A stretch of DNA of 21,581 nt from assembly GCA_036123135.1 (NCBI GenBank), contig JAZADZ010000122.1:1-21581 (forward strand), given 5' to 3'. Position 1 is the stretch's first letter. The number at the start of each line of letters is the position of its first letter. The position numbers and the translations under genes were made by a program. Source of the DNA: GCA-2716065 sp036123135. GTDB lineage: Bacteria > Bacteroidota > Bacteroidia > Flavobacteriales_D > Parvicellaceae. This document shows, piece after piece, positions 15,356-21,581 of this stretch. Below the pieces are notes generated by a model. The model ran no database searches and was not told the DNA's origin. It saw only the letters and a list, made by a program, of their open reading frames with translations.

Positions 15356-15361
15356 GAAATG

Positions 15362-15436
15362 TCGGGGTGGCAAGATTCGAACTTGCGACCTCCTGCTCCC
15401 AAAGCAGGCGCGATAACCGGGCTACGCTACACCCCG
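15362..15436 (-). tRNA. tRNA-Pro (anticodon TGG)
   Basis: On the minus strand the acceptor stem CGGGGTG pairs with CACCCCG, with discriminator A. The anticodon arm is CCTGC-TTTGGGA-GCAGG, giving anticodon TGG (plus-strand positions 15399-15401), and the T arm is GCAAG-TTCGAAT-CTTGC. The length is 75 bases and the CCA end is not encoded. It lies between the SiaB-like gene and the knot-protein gene and has its own downstream terminator. Confidence 0.96.
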
Positions 15437-15478
15437 AATGAATTGGGAATGCAAAAGAAACAAATATTCGTTTTTCTG

Positions 15479-15486
15479 CAAAATTA
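15479..15486 (-). promoter_or_regulatory. Candidate -7 box for tRNA-Pro
   Basis: On the minus strand this reads TAATTTTG, an exact TAnnTTTG, 42 bases before the tRNA-Pro 5' end and just after the stop of the SiaB-like gene. Read-through from that gene is the alternative. Confidence 0.3.
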
Positions 15487-15500
15487 TTTACGATAAATAA

Positions 15501-16052
15501 TTAATTGGCTTCGATTGTTGCCTCCAAGACAAAGAAATCATTGTTTTTTGTTCCACGAATTGAGCGAGTAATTATGTTTCCTTCACTGCGAATTGCGATG
15601 TCTAGAATTCCTAAACCGCCTCCGCCCTTAGTGTCAATGCTTGCAGCGTTCATTTTCTTTAAATAATTTTCTTGCAATTCAACTCTTGGAAGCTGTAAAA
15701 GTTCTTCAAACTTTTTTTTAAGCTTTTCAACAGCATCAGCATTGATATAATTGCCTACAATTAGTTTAAAATTATTACCCTGTTTGAGAAGGAAAACAGC
15801 AAGATTTACCTTATTGTTTAGAAATTTATTTTGTTCTACACTGTGCTTAAAAGCATTTTCAAGAGATTCAACGATAACTCCAAAAACTCTTTTACAGTTG
15901 GATCGTTGTAAATTTTGAGATTTTAGATTGGATTTTAAATTTTCAATGGTAAAGCTTAATCTATTCTGATCAAACTGTCCAAGACACTCATAAATGAGTA
16001 CAAAAGACTTAGGAATTGAATTCTTTATTTCATTGGAAAATTCTGGGAGCAT
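15501..16052 (-). CDS. SiaB-family kinase-like protein (DUF6272)
   Basis: A 183-residue stand-alone GHKL-type ATPase domain. The N-box region reads FGVIVESLENAFKHS (57-71, with Glu62 and Asn66), and the glycine-rich ATP lid reads KGGGGLGILDIA (142-153). The overall pattern matches the SiaB / DUF6272 family. In Pseudomonas, SiaB is a kinase for the anti-anti-sigma-like protein SiaC and controls a diguanylate cyclase; in Bacteroidetes the family often neighbours a DUF1987 (SiaC) gene and a PP2C phosphatase. None of these lies beside it here. I chose the ATG at 16052; the frame extends only one codon further, to a TTG. The gene is followed by tRNA-Pro and has tRNA-Ser upstream on the other strand. 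Confidence 0.78.
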   Translation of the reverse strand: MLPEFSNEIKNSIPKSFVLIYECLGQFDQNRLSFTIENLKSNLKSQNLQRSNCKRVFGVIVESLENAFKHSVEQNKFLNNKVNLAVFLLKQGNNFKLIVGNYINADAVEKLKKKFEELLQLPRVELQENYLKKMNAASIDTKGGGGLGILDIAIRSEGNIITRSIRGTKNNDFFVLEATIEAN

Positions 16053-16195
16053 CAAAATTAATTTAAAGATTATAGATTAAATGCAATAAAACAAGTCTTT
16101 TTGTAGACAAATATATTTATTTATACGACTAATTTCTCATATTTATAGATAAATAAAAAAAATCTTTAAATTATTTCAATAATGGATGTAAGAAT

Positions 16196-16203
16196 TATAT
16201 TTG
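16196..16203 (+). promoter_or_regulatory. Bacteroidetes-type -7 box for tRNA-Ser
   Basis: TATATTTG matches TAnnTTTG exactly and ends 12 bases before the tRNA-Ser 5' end, a good distance for a start just upstream of the mature tRNA. The -33 region is AT-rich without a clear TTG. Confidence 0.6.
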
Positions 16204-16215
16204 CATCTACTATAC

Positions 16216-16302
16216 AGAGAGGTGGCCGAGTGGTTTAAGGCGCACGCCTGGAAAGCGTGTTGGCGCGAGAGCGTCTCGAGGGTTCGAATCCCTTCCTCTC
16301 TG
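16216..16302 (+). tRNA. tRNA-Ser (anticodon GGA)
   Basis: The acceptor stem AGAGAGG pairs with CCTCTCT, with discriminator G. The anticodon arm is CACGC-CTGGAAA-GCGTG with anticodon GGA at 16250-16252. A long variable arm (around 16260-16280) marks it as a class II tRNA, and the T arm contains GGTTCGAATCC. The length is 87 bases, with no encoded CCA. Confidence 0.97.
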
Positions 16303-16362
16303 CATTTTCATTCAACTTTTAAACTCAAAACAACCCTAAAATTTATACCGAGTTAATATAGC

Positions 16363-17970
16363 ATGAAAAAAACAATTGGACTCATTCTAATAACTTTTGC
16401 ATTTATCTCTTATTTGCAGGGACAAAATTTTACTTCATCTTCCCTTCCAATTGTTGTTATAAATACAAATGGCAACACTATAGAAGACGACCCAAAGGTT
16501 GCAGTAGATATCGGGATTATTGACAATGGACCAGGAAATCTAAATTACCTCACTGATCCTTATAATGCCTATAACGGGCACTGCGGTATTGAATTCAGAG
16601 GAAACTCAACGCAGGGGTTTGATAAAAAAACCTATTCCATTGAATTATGGACATCTGCTGGACTTGATACAAGTGCATCTATTTTAGGACTTCCAAAAGA
16701 GGAAGATTGGATTTTACATGCCAACCATGTAGATAAAACTTTTTTAAGAAATACACTCTCCTATCACATATGGCGAAAAATTGGCTATTGGAGCTCCAAC
16801 ACCATTTACGTGGAGCTGGTTTTAGACGGTGATTATAGAGGATTGTACACGTTAATGGAAAAAAATAAAAGAGACAACAATAGAGTTGATATTGCTAAAT
16901 TAGATAGTGATGATAACTTAGGTGATTCACTTACTGGAGGTTACATCATACGTATGGACTGGCCAGAGGGAGATGGGTTTTACTCCAATTACAATTCACA
17001 AGATGGAAGCCCACTTTATTTTCAATACTATTATCCTAAAGCAACTAAAATAACCAATCAACAAAAGGCATATATTCAAAGCTACCTTCAAATATTCGAA
17101 AATTCACTTTATAGCAGTAATTTACAAAACCTTTCGACACATTATTTGAACTATATTGACCTTACCACATTTGCAGACCTTTTTATAATTAATGAGCTAA
17201 GCAGATCAGTAGATGCTTATAAATTAAGCTCTTACATCTACAAAGACAGAATTGACAATGGTGGAAAATTAAAGGCAGGTCCTATATGGGATTTTGATCT
17301 GGCTTATGATAATGCTGCTTATTGTGGTGGAGAGTCAGAAACTGGTTGGACCTACCTACAAGCAGAAAACTCTTGCGATGATTTAATGCTTATGCCAATG
17401 TGGTGGCAGACCTTTATGAGTGACCCCATTTTTACCAATCATCTTAAATGTAGATGGGAATCATTAAAACAATCTATTTTTAACGTTAACTACCTACATA
17501 ATTTTATAGACAGTACTGTGCTAACCATTAATAATGCTCAAGCAAGAAACTTTCAAAGATGGCCTGTTTTAGGAGTTGATCTATTTGCTCAGCCATGGCC
17601 TCTTCCTGCCAATTATACTGAAGAAGTAGATGTACTTAAAACATGGCTCTCCAATAGAATCAACTGGATAGACAACAATATTCCTGGAGATTGTAGTGCA
17701 GATATTGTTTCCAATCATGGACACTTGATCAATACCCCATCGTTTACTATTTTTCCAAACCCAATAAAAGATCAATTTACCATTTCCTTTGAGAGGGCTA
17801 ACATTAATCAAGTTCAGCTAATAGATGTTTCAGGTAAAATAATAATGGATAAAAAAGTAACTGATTCTAACCAACTTTCCATTTCTACATTTGACTTAAG
17901 TTCAGGTATATATTTAATTAGAATATTTATTAACAATGGAATTATTAACTCCAAAATCATTATTGAATAA
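16363..17970 (+). CDS. CotH-kinase-family protein secreted by the type IX system
   Basis: A 535-residue exported protein: signal peptide (about 1-20, ending LQGQ), CotH-like kinase domain (about 70-440) and T9SS type A C-terminal sorting domain (about 460-535, with FTIFPNPIKDQFTI, VQLIDVSGK, DLSSGIYLIRI). Kinase-region landmarks are CGIEFRGNSTQGFDKKTYSIEL, the DWILHANHVDKTFLRN block, VELVLDGDYRGLYTLMEK, GGYIIRMD (192-199) and the presumed metal-binding GPIWDFDLAYDN (306-317). Spore-coat CotH proteins phosphorylate partner proteins; extracellular Bacteroidetes homologues are uncharacterised. Several cysteines (74, 321, 338, 363, 444) could form disulphides outside the cell. It follows tRNA-Ser by 60 bases and could use the same promoter. 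The following gene starts 35 bases later. Confidence 0.9.
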   Translation: MKKTIGLILITFAFISYLQGQNFTSSSLPIVVINTNGNTIEDDPKVAVDIGIIDNGPGNLNYLTDPYNAYNGHCGIEFRGNSTQGFDKKTYSIELWTSAGLDTSASILGLPKEEDWILHANHVDKTFLRNTLSYHIWRKIGYWSSNTIYVELVLDGDYRGLYTLMEKNKRDNNRVDIAKLDSDDNLGDSLTGGYIIRMDWPEGDGFYSNYNSQDGSPLYFQYYYPKATKITNQQKAYIQSYLQIFENSLYSSNLQNLSTHYLNYIDLTTFADLFIINELSRSVDAYKLSSYIYKDRIDNGGKLKAGPIWDFDLAYDNAAYCGGESETGWTYLQAENSCDDLMLMPMWWQTFMSDPIFTNHLKCRWESLKQSIFNVNYLHNFIDSTVLTINNAQARNFQRWPVLGVDLFAQPWPLPANYTEEVDVLKTWLSNRINWIDNNIPGDCSADIVSNHGHLINTPSFTIFPNPIKDQFTISFERANINQVQLIDVSGKIIMDKKVTDSNQLSISTFDLSSGIYLIRIFINNGIINSKIIIE

Positions 17971-18005
17971 TCGCTATTGTTTACATTTAGGGTAAGTTAT
18001 AAATT

Positions 18006-18494
18006 ATGGACTTACTTTTTATTCAAACAGGAGGAACCATTGACAAAGATTATCCTAAATCAACAAAAGGTTGGGCCTTTGAAATTAGTGAGCCAGCAGT
18101 AGAGAGAATTCTAAAAAAATTAAATCCATCTTTTAAATACACAATAAAATCAGTTTTAAAAAAAGATAGCCTTAAAATAACTGATCAAGATAGATTGTTA
18201 TTGTACAATGAATGTAAAGCTGCTGATGAAAATAAAATCATTATTACTCATGGCACAGATACAATGATTGAAACAGCAATTTTTTTAAGTAAGCTACCAG
18301 AAAAAACCATTGTACTTACCGGCGCTATGAGACCTGAAAGGTTTAGCAACTCTGATGCGGATTTAAATGTTGGCGTATCTTTAGGTGCAGTACAAACCCT
18401 TTCTTTCGGAGTTTATATTTCGATGAATGGATGGGTGTTGCCATTCGATCAAGTTGCACGAAATATGGAAACTGGACAATATCACAAAAAGTAA
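18006..18494 (+). CDS. Stand-alone asparaginase N-domain protein
   Basis: A 162-residue protein covering only the N-terminal domain of type I/II L-asparaginases, which are normally about 330 residues. The catalytic motifs TGGTI (8-12, nucleophile Thr11) and THGTDTM (81-87) are present, as is VLTGAMRPERFSNSDADLN. The C-terminal domain, which helps build the active-site dimer, is absent, yet the frame ends cleanly with no frameshift remnant before the next gene. Short 'asparaginase domain-containing' proteins of this size are known in several phyla. At the position of the catalytic lysine near the end I read Arg152 (QVARN), a possible loss of activity that depends on my alignment by eye. It is 3 bases upstream of the PLP enzyme gene, hence probably co-translated. 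Confidence 0.8.
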   Translation: MDLLFIQTGGTIDKDYPKSTKGWAFEISEPAVERILKKLNPSFKYTIKSVLKKDSLKITDQDRLLLYNECKAADENKIIITHGTDTMIETAIFLSKLPEKTIVLTGAMRPERFSNSDADLNVGVSLGAVQTLSFGVYISMNGWVLPFDQVARNMETGQYHKK

Positions 18495-18497
18495 ACA

Positions 18498-19436
18498 ATG
18501 ATTCCCGATCGTCAAATACTAGTAGAGGCAAGAAAACGAATTCATCCATTTATTCACCAAACTCCTGTATTAACCTGTGAGAGTATTGACAATATAGCTG
18601 GGGCGAAACTGTACTTTAAATGTGAAAACTTTCAAAAAATGGGAGCGTTCAAAATGAGAGGTGCAGCTAACGTAGTTTTACAACTTACAGCGAAAGAAAA
18701 GTCGAAGGGGGTAACAACACATTCCTCTGGAAATTTCGCACAGGCCGTTGCGCTTAGCGGCAAACTAACTGGAGTTAAAGCTACGATTGTTATGCCAAGC
18801 AATGCACCAATTGTGAAAAAGAAAGCAGTGTTGGGATATGGAGCTAAAATAATTGAATGTGAACCAACCCTTGAGGCAAGAGAGGCAACAGCTCTTCAAG
18901 TAGTAAAAGATACTGGGGCTACGCTACTTCATCCCTACAATTGTTATAAAGTCATTGCAGGTAACTCCAGTGCCGCTCAAGAGCTAGTTGAACAAGTAAA
19001 TTCCTTAGACACCATAGTTGCACCTGTTGGAGGAGGTGGTTTAATTAGCGGAACTGCTTTAGCTGCCAATTATTTTTCCAATTGCACAACCTATGGAGCA
19101 GAGCCAGAGGGAGCAGACGATGCTTTTAGGTCCTTTAAATCTGGCAAGCTTATACCCATGATTGACCCAAAAACCATTGCAGATGGCTTAAGAACAAGTC
19201 TTGGAGATAAAGGATTTCCAATAATTCAAAAATATGTCAAAGACATTTTTACAGTGAGCGAGCAAGAAATTATTGATTCACTTAGATTAATATGGGAAAG
19301 AATGAAAATCATCATTGAGCCATCATGTGCAGTTCCATTAGCTGCGATTCTAAAAAATAAAGCAACTTTTAAGGGAAAAAAAATTGGGGTAATCATTACA
19401 GGAGGAAATGTAGACGTTAAAAATCTTCCCTTTTAG
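18498..19436 (+). CDS. Serine racemase / threonine dehydratase-like PLP enzyme
   Basis: A 312-residue fold-type II PLP enzyme without the C-terminal regulatory ACT-like domain of biosynthetic IlvA, so it is of the catabolic threonine dehydratase / serine racemase type. The PLP lysine is Lys52 in FQKMGAFKMRGA; SSGNFAQA (76-83) and the phosphate-binding GGGG loop (178-181) follow. Glu202 and Asp208 in AEPEGADD correspond to the divalent-metal site of eukaryotic serine racemase (Glu210/Asp216, from memory), favouring racemase or hydroxyaspartate dehydratase over plain IlvA. The terminal TGGNVD has Thr where many relatives have Ser. The substrate cannot be decided from the sequence. It starts 3 bases after the asparaginase-domain gene, suggesting a joint role with aspartate or serine metabolism. 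Confidence 0.88.
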   Translation: MIPDRQILVEARKRIHPFIHQTPVLTCESIDNIAGAKLYFKCENFQKMGAFKMRGAANVVLQLTAKEKSKGVTTHSSGNFAQAVALSGKLTGVKATIVMPSNAPIVKKKAVLGYGAKIIECEPTLEAREATALQVVKDTGATLLHPYNCYKVIAGNSSAAQELVEQVNSLDTIVAPVGGGGLISGTALAANYFSNCTTYGAEPEGADDAFRSFKSGKLIPMIDPKTIADGLRTSLGDKGFPIIQKYVKDIFTVSEQEIIDSLRLIWERMKIIIEPSCAVPLAAILKNKATFKGKKIGVIITGGNVDVKNLPF

Positions 19437-19587
19437 TTCTGGTTTTAGATTCTAACAGTATTGAAACAGAATGTAAATTCATATTCCACCAATAATTTCA
19501 TCCGTTAAAGAAAACCACCATTCATTATTTACTTAGCATAATTCTTGTAATTTTCGGTTTTTATAGCCTTTAATATTTAGTTACATT

Positions 19588-21012
19588 TTGTTTTTAGTAC
19601 AAAAATTCAAATCACTTTCAGCCTTAGTCGTAGTTGTTCTCGTGATCATCTTGTTTTGCACACAACTTAATTTATCTCCTTGGGCAAATGCTGGGAAAGG
19701 AAAAAGTTTAATAAGAAATGATGTTGTTTCCTATTACGGGTACCTTCCAGCAACTTTTATTTACAAAGATTTATCGCTAAACTTTATTGATACGGCTTCC
19801 ACAGACTATAGATCAAAACATCAGTTTTGGCCTAAAACTGCTCCAAATGGCAACAAAGTATTTAAGTTTACCATGGGGATGTCGGTAATGTATTCTCCAT
19901 TTTTTTTTATTGCCCATACTTACAGTAACTTCTCAAGTCATTACTCAGATAATGGATTTTCAAAGCCCTATGAAATCGCTCTTGCCTTATCTTGTTTATT
20001 TTACTTGATTTTTGGTCTTATTTTCCTGAGAAAAACACTTCTTCTATTTTTTAGTGAATTCATTGCTTCAATAGTTCTTGTTGTTTTAGTAGTTGGAACC
20101 AATTTATTGTATTACAGCACTTCAGAACCTTGCATGTCTCATGCCTATTCATTTTCATTGATTTCGATTTTTATTTTTCTATCCATTAGATGGCATCAAA
20201 AACAAACCATTAAAAAAGCCCTTGTTATTGGTCTAGTCAGCGGATTAATTGTTCTCATTCGGCCGGTAAACTTGGTGATTCTTCTTTTTCCTTTTTTTCT
20301 TGGGGTGAATTCAATCGCTACTTTTAGATCAAATTGTAGACTTTTTTATAAAAATTGGAAACAATTATTGGCAATGGCAATTGTTGCTTTTTTAATTGTA
20401 TTTCCGCAGCTTCTTTACTGGAAACTAACAACCTCCAGTTGGGTGTATCATTCTTACGTGGATGAACACTTCTTCTTTTTAAACCCTCATTTTTCAGAAT
20501 TTTTAATGAGCTATCGAAAAGGATGGCTGGTCTATACACCAATCATGGTATTTGCATTGGTTGGAATAGCAGTCAGTTTTAAATCTAACAAAAGACTTTT
20601 TCTACCTATTTTAATGATAAGTTTATTAAATATATACATACTATCTTGCTGGTGGTGCTGGTGGTATGGAGGAAGCTTTGGAATGCGATCAATGATTGAC
20701 ATGTATGCTTTTTATGGATTGACTTTAGGTGTTTTTTTGCAATGGATGATTGCTCAAAAAAGTGTATTGAAAGGCAGTTTAAGTATTGTAATTATTCTTC
20801 TTGTTTGCTTAAATATTTTTCAAACAGCGCAAAGAAGACACCTTGTAATACACTGGGATAGTATGACCAAACAATCATATTGGACGTATTTTTTAACCTA
20901 TAAATTTGATAACCAGCAAAATTGGATAGAACAAGAAAAACTGTTAAAACATCCAGATTATCAGAAGGCATTGATTGGAGAGGATGAATACGAATTTAAG
21001 GTATTTGATTAA
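19588..21012 (+). CDS. Multi-pass GT-C-like membrane glycosyltransferase, TTG start
   Basis: A 474-residue integral membrane protein with about ten or more hydrophobic helices. After TM1 the first periplasmic loop contains IRNDVVSYYGYLPA, with Asp45 before a Tyr-rich stretch like the acidic catalytic loop of GT-C / GT39-type enzymes. Further landmarks are FKFTMGMSVMYSPFF, STSEPCMSHAYSF, LIRPVNLVILLFPF and the tryptophan cluster CWWCWWYGGSFGMR (about 353-366). Bacteroidetes proteins of this pattern are usually annotated as glycosyltransferase family 39 or hypothetical membrane proteins; the sugar donor and acceptor are unknown. The start is TTG at 19588: no in-frame ATG exists between the upstream stop at 19564-19566 and the first helix. 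The last 4 bases overlap fadH on the other strand. Confidence 0.7.
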   Translation: MFLVQKFKSLSALVVVVLVIILFCTQLNLSPWANAGKGKSLIRNDVVSYYGYLPATFIYKDLSLNFIDTASTDYRSKHQFWPKTAPNGNKVFKFTMGMSVMYSPFFFIAHTYSNFSSHYSDNGFSKPYEIALALSCLFYLIFGLIFLRKTLLLFFSEFIASIVLVVLVVGTNLLYYSTSEPCMSHAYSFSLISIFIFLSIRWHQKQTIKKALVIGLVSGLIVLIRPVNLVILLFPFFLGVNSIATFRSNCRLFYKNWKQLLAMAIVAFLIVFPQLLYWKLTTSSWVYHSYVDEHFFFLNPHFSEFLMSYRKGWLVYTPIMVFALVGIAVSFKSNKRLFLPILMISLLNIYILSCWWCWWYGGSFGMRSMIDMYAFYGLTLGVFLQWMIAQKSVLKGSLSIVIILLVCLNIFQTAQRRHLVIHWDSMTKQSYWTYFLTYKFDNQQNWIEQEKLLKHPDYQKALIGEDEYEFKVFD

Positions 21013-21581
21013 ACAGCAGCAGCCAATCTACTTCCCTGATTTATAGCATGTTTGGCATCCAGTTCTAGTGCCAGATCAGCTCCACCAATTAAATCTACTT
21101 TCAGCCCCATATCAACTAGAGGTTGATACAGCTCGTTATTACTCAATTGACCAGCACAAACAATTATGTGATCTACTTCTAAAACATGTTGCTCTCCTTT
21201 TCTGGTATAATGAAGCCCTTTATCGTCAATCTTATTGTATTCAACCGCATTGATCATGGATACATTTTTGGATTTTAACGACAGTCGATGTACCCATCCG
21301 GTTGTTTTTCCAAGTTTAGCGCCTACTTTAGTTGATTTGCGCTGCATTAAAAATATTTTTCTAGGACTTTCAGCTATAACTGACTGGACTCCCTCAATAC
21401 CTCCCCTAGAATCTAAAGAATGATCTATACCCCATTCTTGCAAGAAAGCGCCAACGTTTAGCGCAGTCGACTCTCCTTTGTGGGTTAAAAATTCAGCCAC
21501 ATCAAAACCAATTCCTCCAGCACCTATAATGGCAACTTTTTCACCAACATCTTTTTTGTCTTTCAAAACATCTAAATAGCT
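21009..21581 (-). CDS. fadH: 2,4-dienoyl-CoA reductase (NADPH), C-terminal part, truncated by the window edge
   Basis: The C-terminal 190 residues of an FadH/Old Yellow Enzyme-type 2,4-dienoyl-CoA reductase, which reduces dienoyl-CoA intermediates in beta-oxidation of unsaturated fatty acids. The visible part includes the NAD(P)H-binding VAIIGAGGIGFDVAEFL (from about residue 16 of the fragment), EWGIDHSLDSRGGI, SPRKIFLMQRKSTK, LGKTTGWVHR, ICAGQ, LIGGADLALELDAKHAI and QGSRLA, matching the E. coli protein closely as I remember it. The frame is open to the right edge of the window, so the FMN barrel and Fe-S region (the larger N-terminal part) lie outside. It converges on the GT-C-like gene with a 4-base overlap. 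Confidence 0.93.
   Translation of the reverse strand, partial: SYLDVLKDKKDVGEKVAIIGAGGIGFDVAEFLTHKGESTALNVGAFLQEWGIDHSLDSRGGIEGVQSVIAESPRKIFLMQRKSTKVGAKLGKTTGWVHRLSLKSKNVSMINAVEYNKIDDKGLHYTRKGEQHVLEVDHIIVCAGQLSNNELYQPLVDMGLKVDLIGGADLALELDAKHAINQGSRLAAAV

Overview
The window is about 21.6 kb of low-GC, gene-dense chromosome from a Bacteroidota bacterium, most likely a member of the Flavobacteriales (a Crocinitomicaceae/Cryomorphaceae-like marine lineage is a guess). This rests on a Por-type (T9SS) C-terminal sorting domain on a CotH-like protein, the promoter -7 motif TAnnTTTG in front of several genes, weak or absent Shine-Dalgarno sequences, Bacteroidetes-style lipoproteins, DUF4268 and DUF4836-like proteins, and a secreted septoil-knot protein of the type common in flavobacteria. 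I see no insertion sequence, phage gene, CRISPR array, integrase or replication origin. No gene-free stretch exceeds about 200 bases.

Layout. 1-3.9 kb: murQ (cell-wall recycling), converging on a pgk -> DUF4836-like lipoprotein unit read leftwards. 3.9-5.8 kb: exoA/xth (exonuclease III), converging on two small secreted proteins of unknown function. 5.9-8.1 kb: a tightly overlapped leftward operon of a membrane J-domain protein, a cyclophilin-type peptidyl-prolyl isomerase lipoprotein and a SPOR-domain membrane protein. 8.2-10.8 kb: fabI with its own terminator, then murF, an unlisted 51-residue membrane peptide, and a YbaB/EbfC-family gene. 10.8-12.9 kb: a predicted 10-TM manganese/heavy-metal transporter and a LuxR/NarL-type response regulator, both leftward. 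12.9-14.8 kb: DUF4268 gene and an RlmD/RumA-type RNA m5U methyltransferase that lacks the Fe-S cysteines. 14.9-16.3 kb: septoil-knot protein, tRNA-Pro(TGG), a SiaB-like kinase and tRNA-Ser(GGA). 16.4-19.4 kb: a T9SS-secreted CotH-kinase-like protein, then a stand-alone asparaginase N-domain protein with a serine racemase/threonine dehydratase 3 bases behind it. 19.6 kb to the end: a multi-pass GT-C-like membrane protein, converging on the truncated C-terminal part of fadH (2,4-dienoyl-CoA reductase), which runs off the right edge.

Most genes are core housekeeping: glycolysis, fatty-acid synthesis, peptidoglycan synthesis and recycling, DNA repair and RNA modification. The less ordinary parts are the septoil-knot protein, the J-domain/PPIase/SPOR envelope operon with two TTG starts, the cluster-less RlmD homologue, the hidden murF-ybaB membrane peptide, and a fabI terminator whose loop carries an exact -7 promoter motif for murF. 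I found no clear new multi-gene defence or mobile system. Functional calls come from reading motifs by eye, without database searches.
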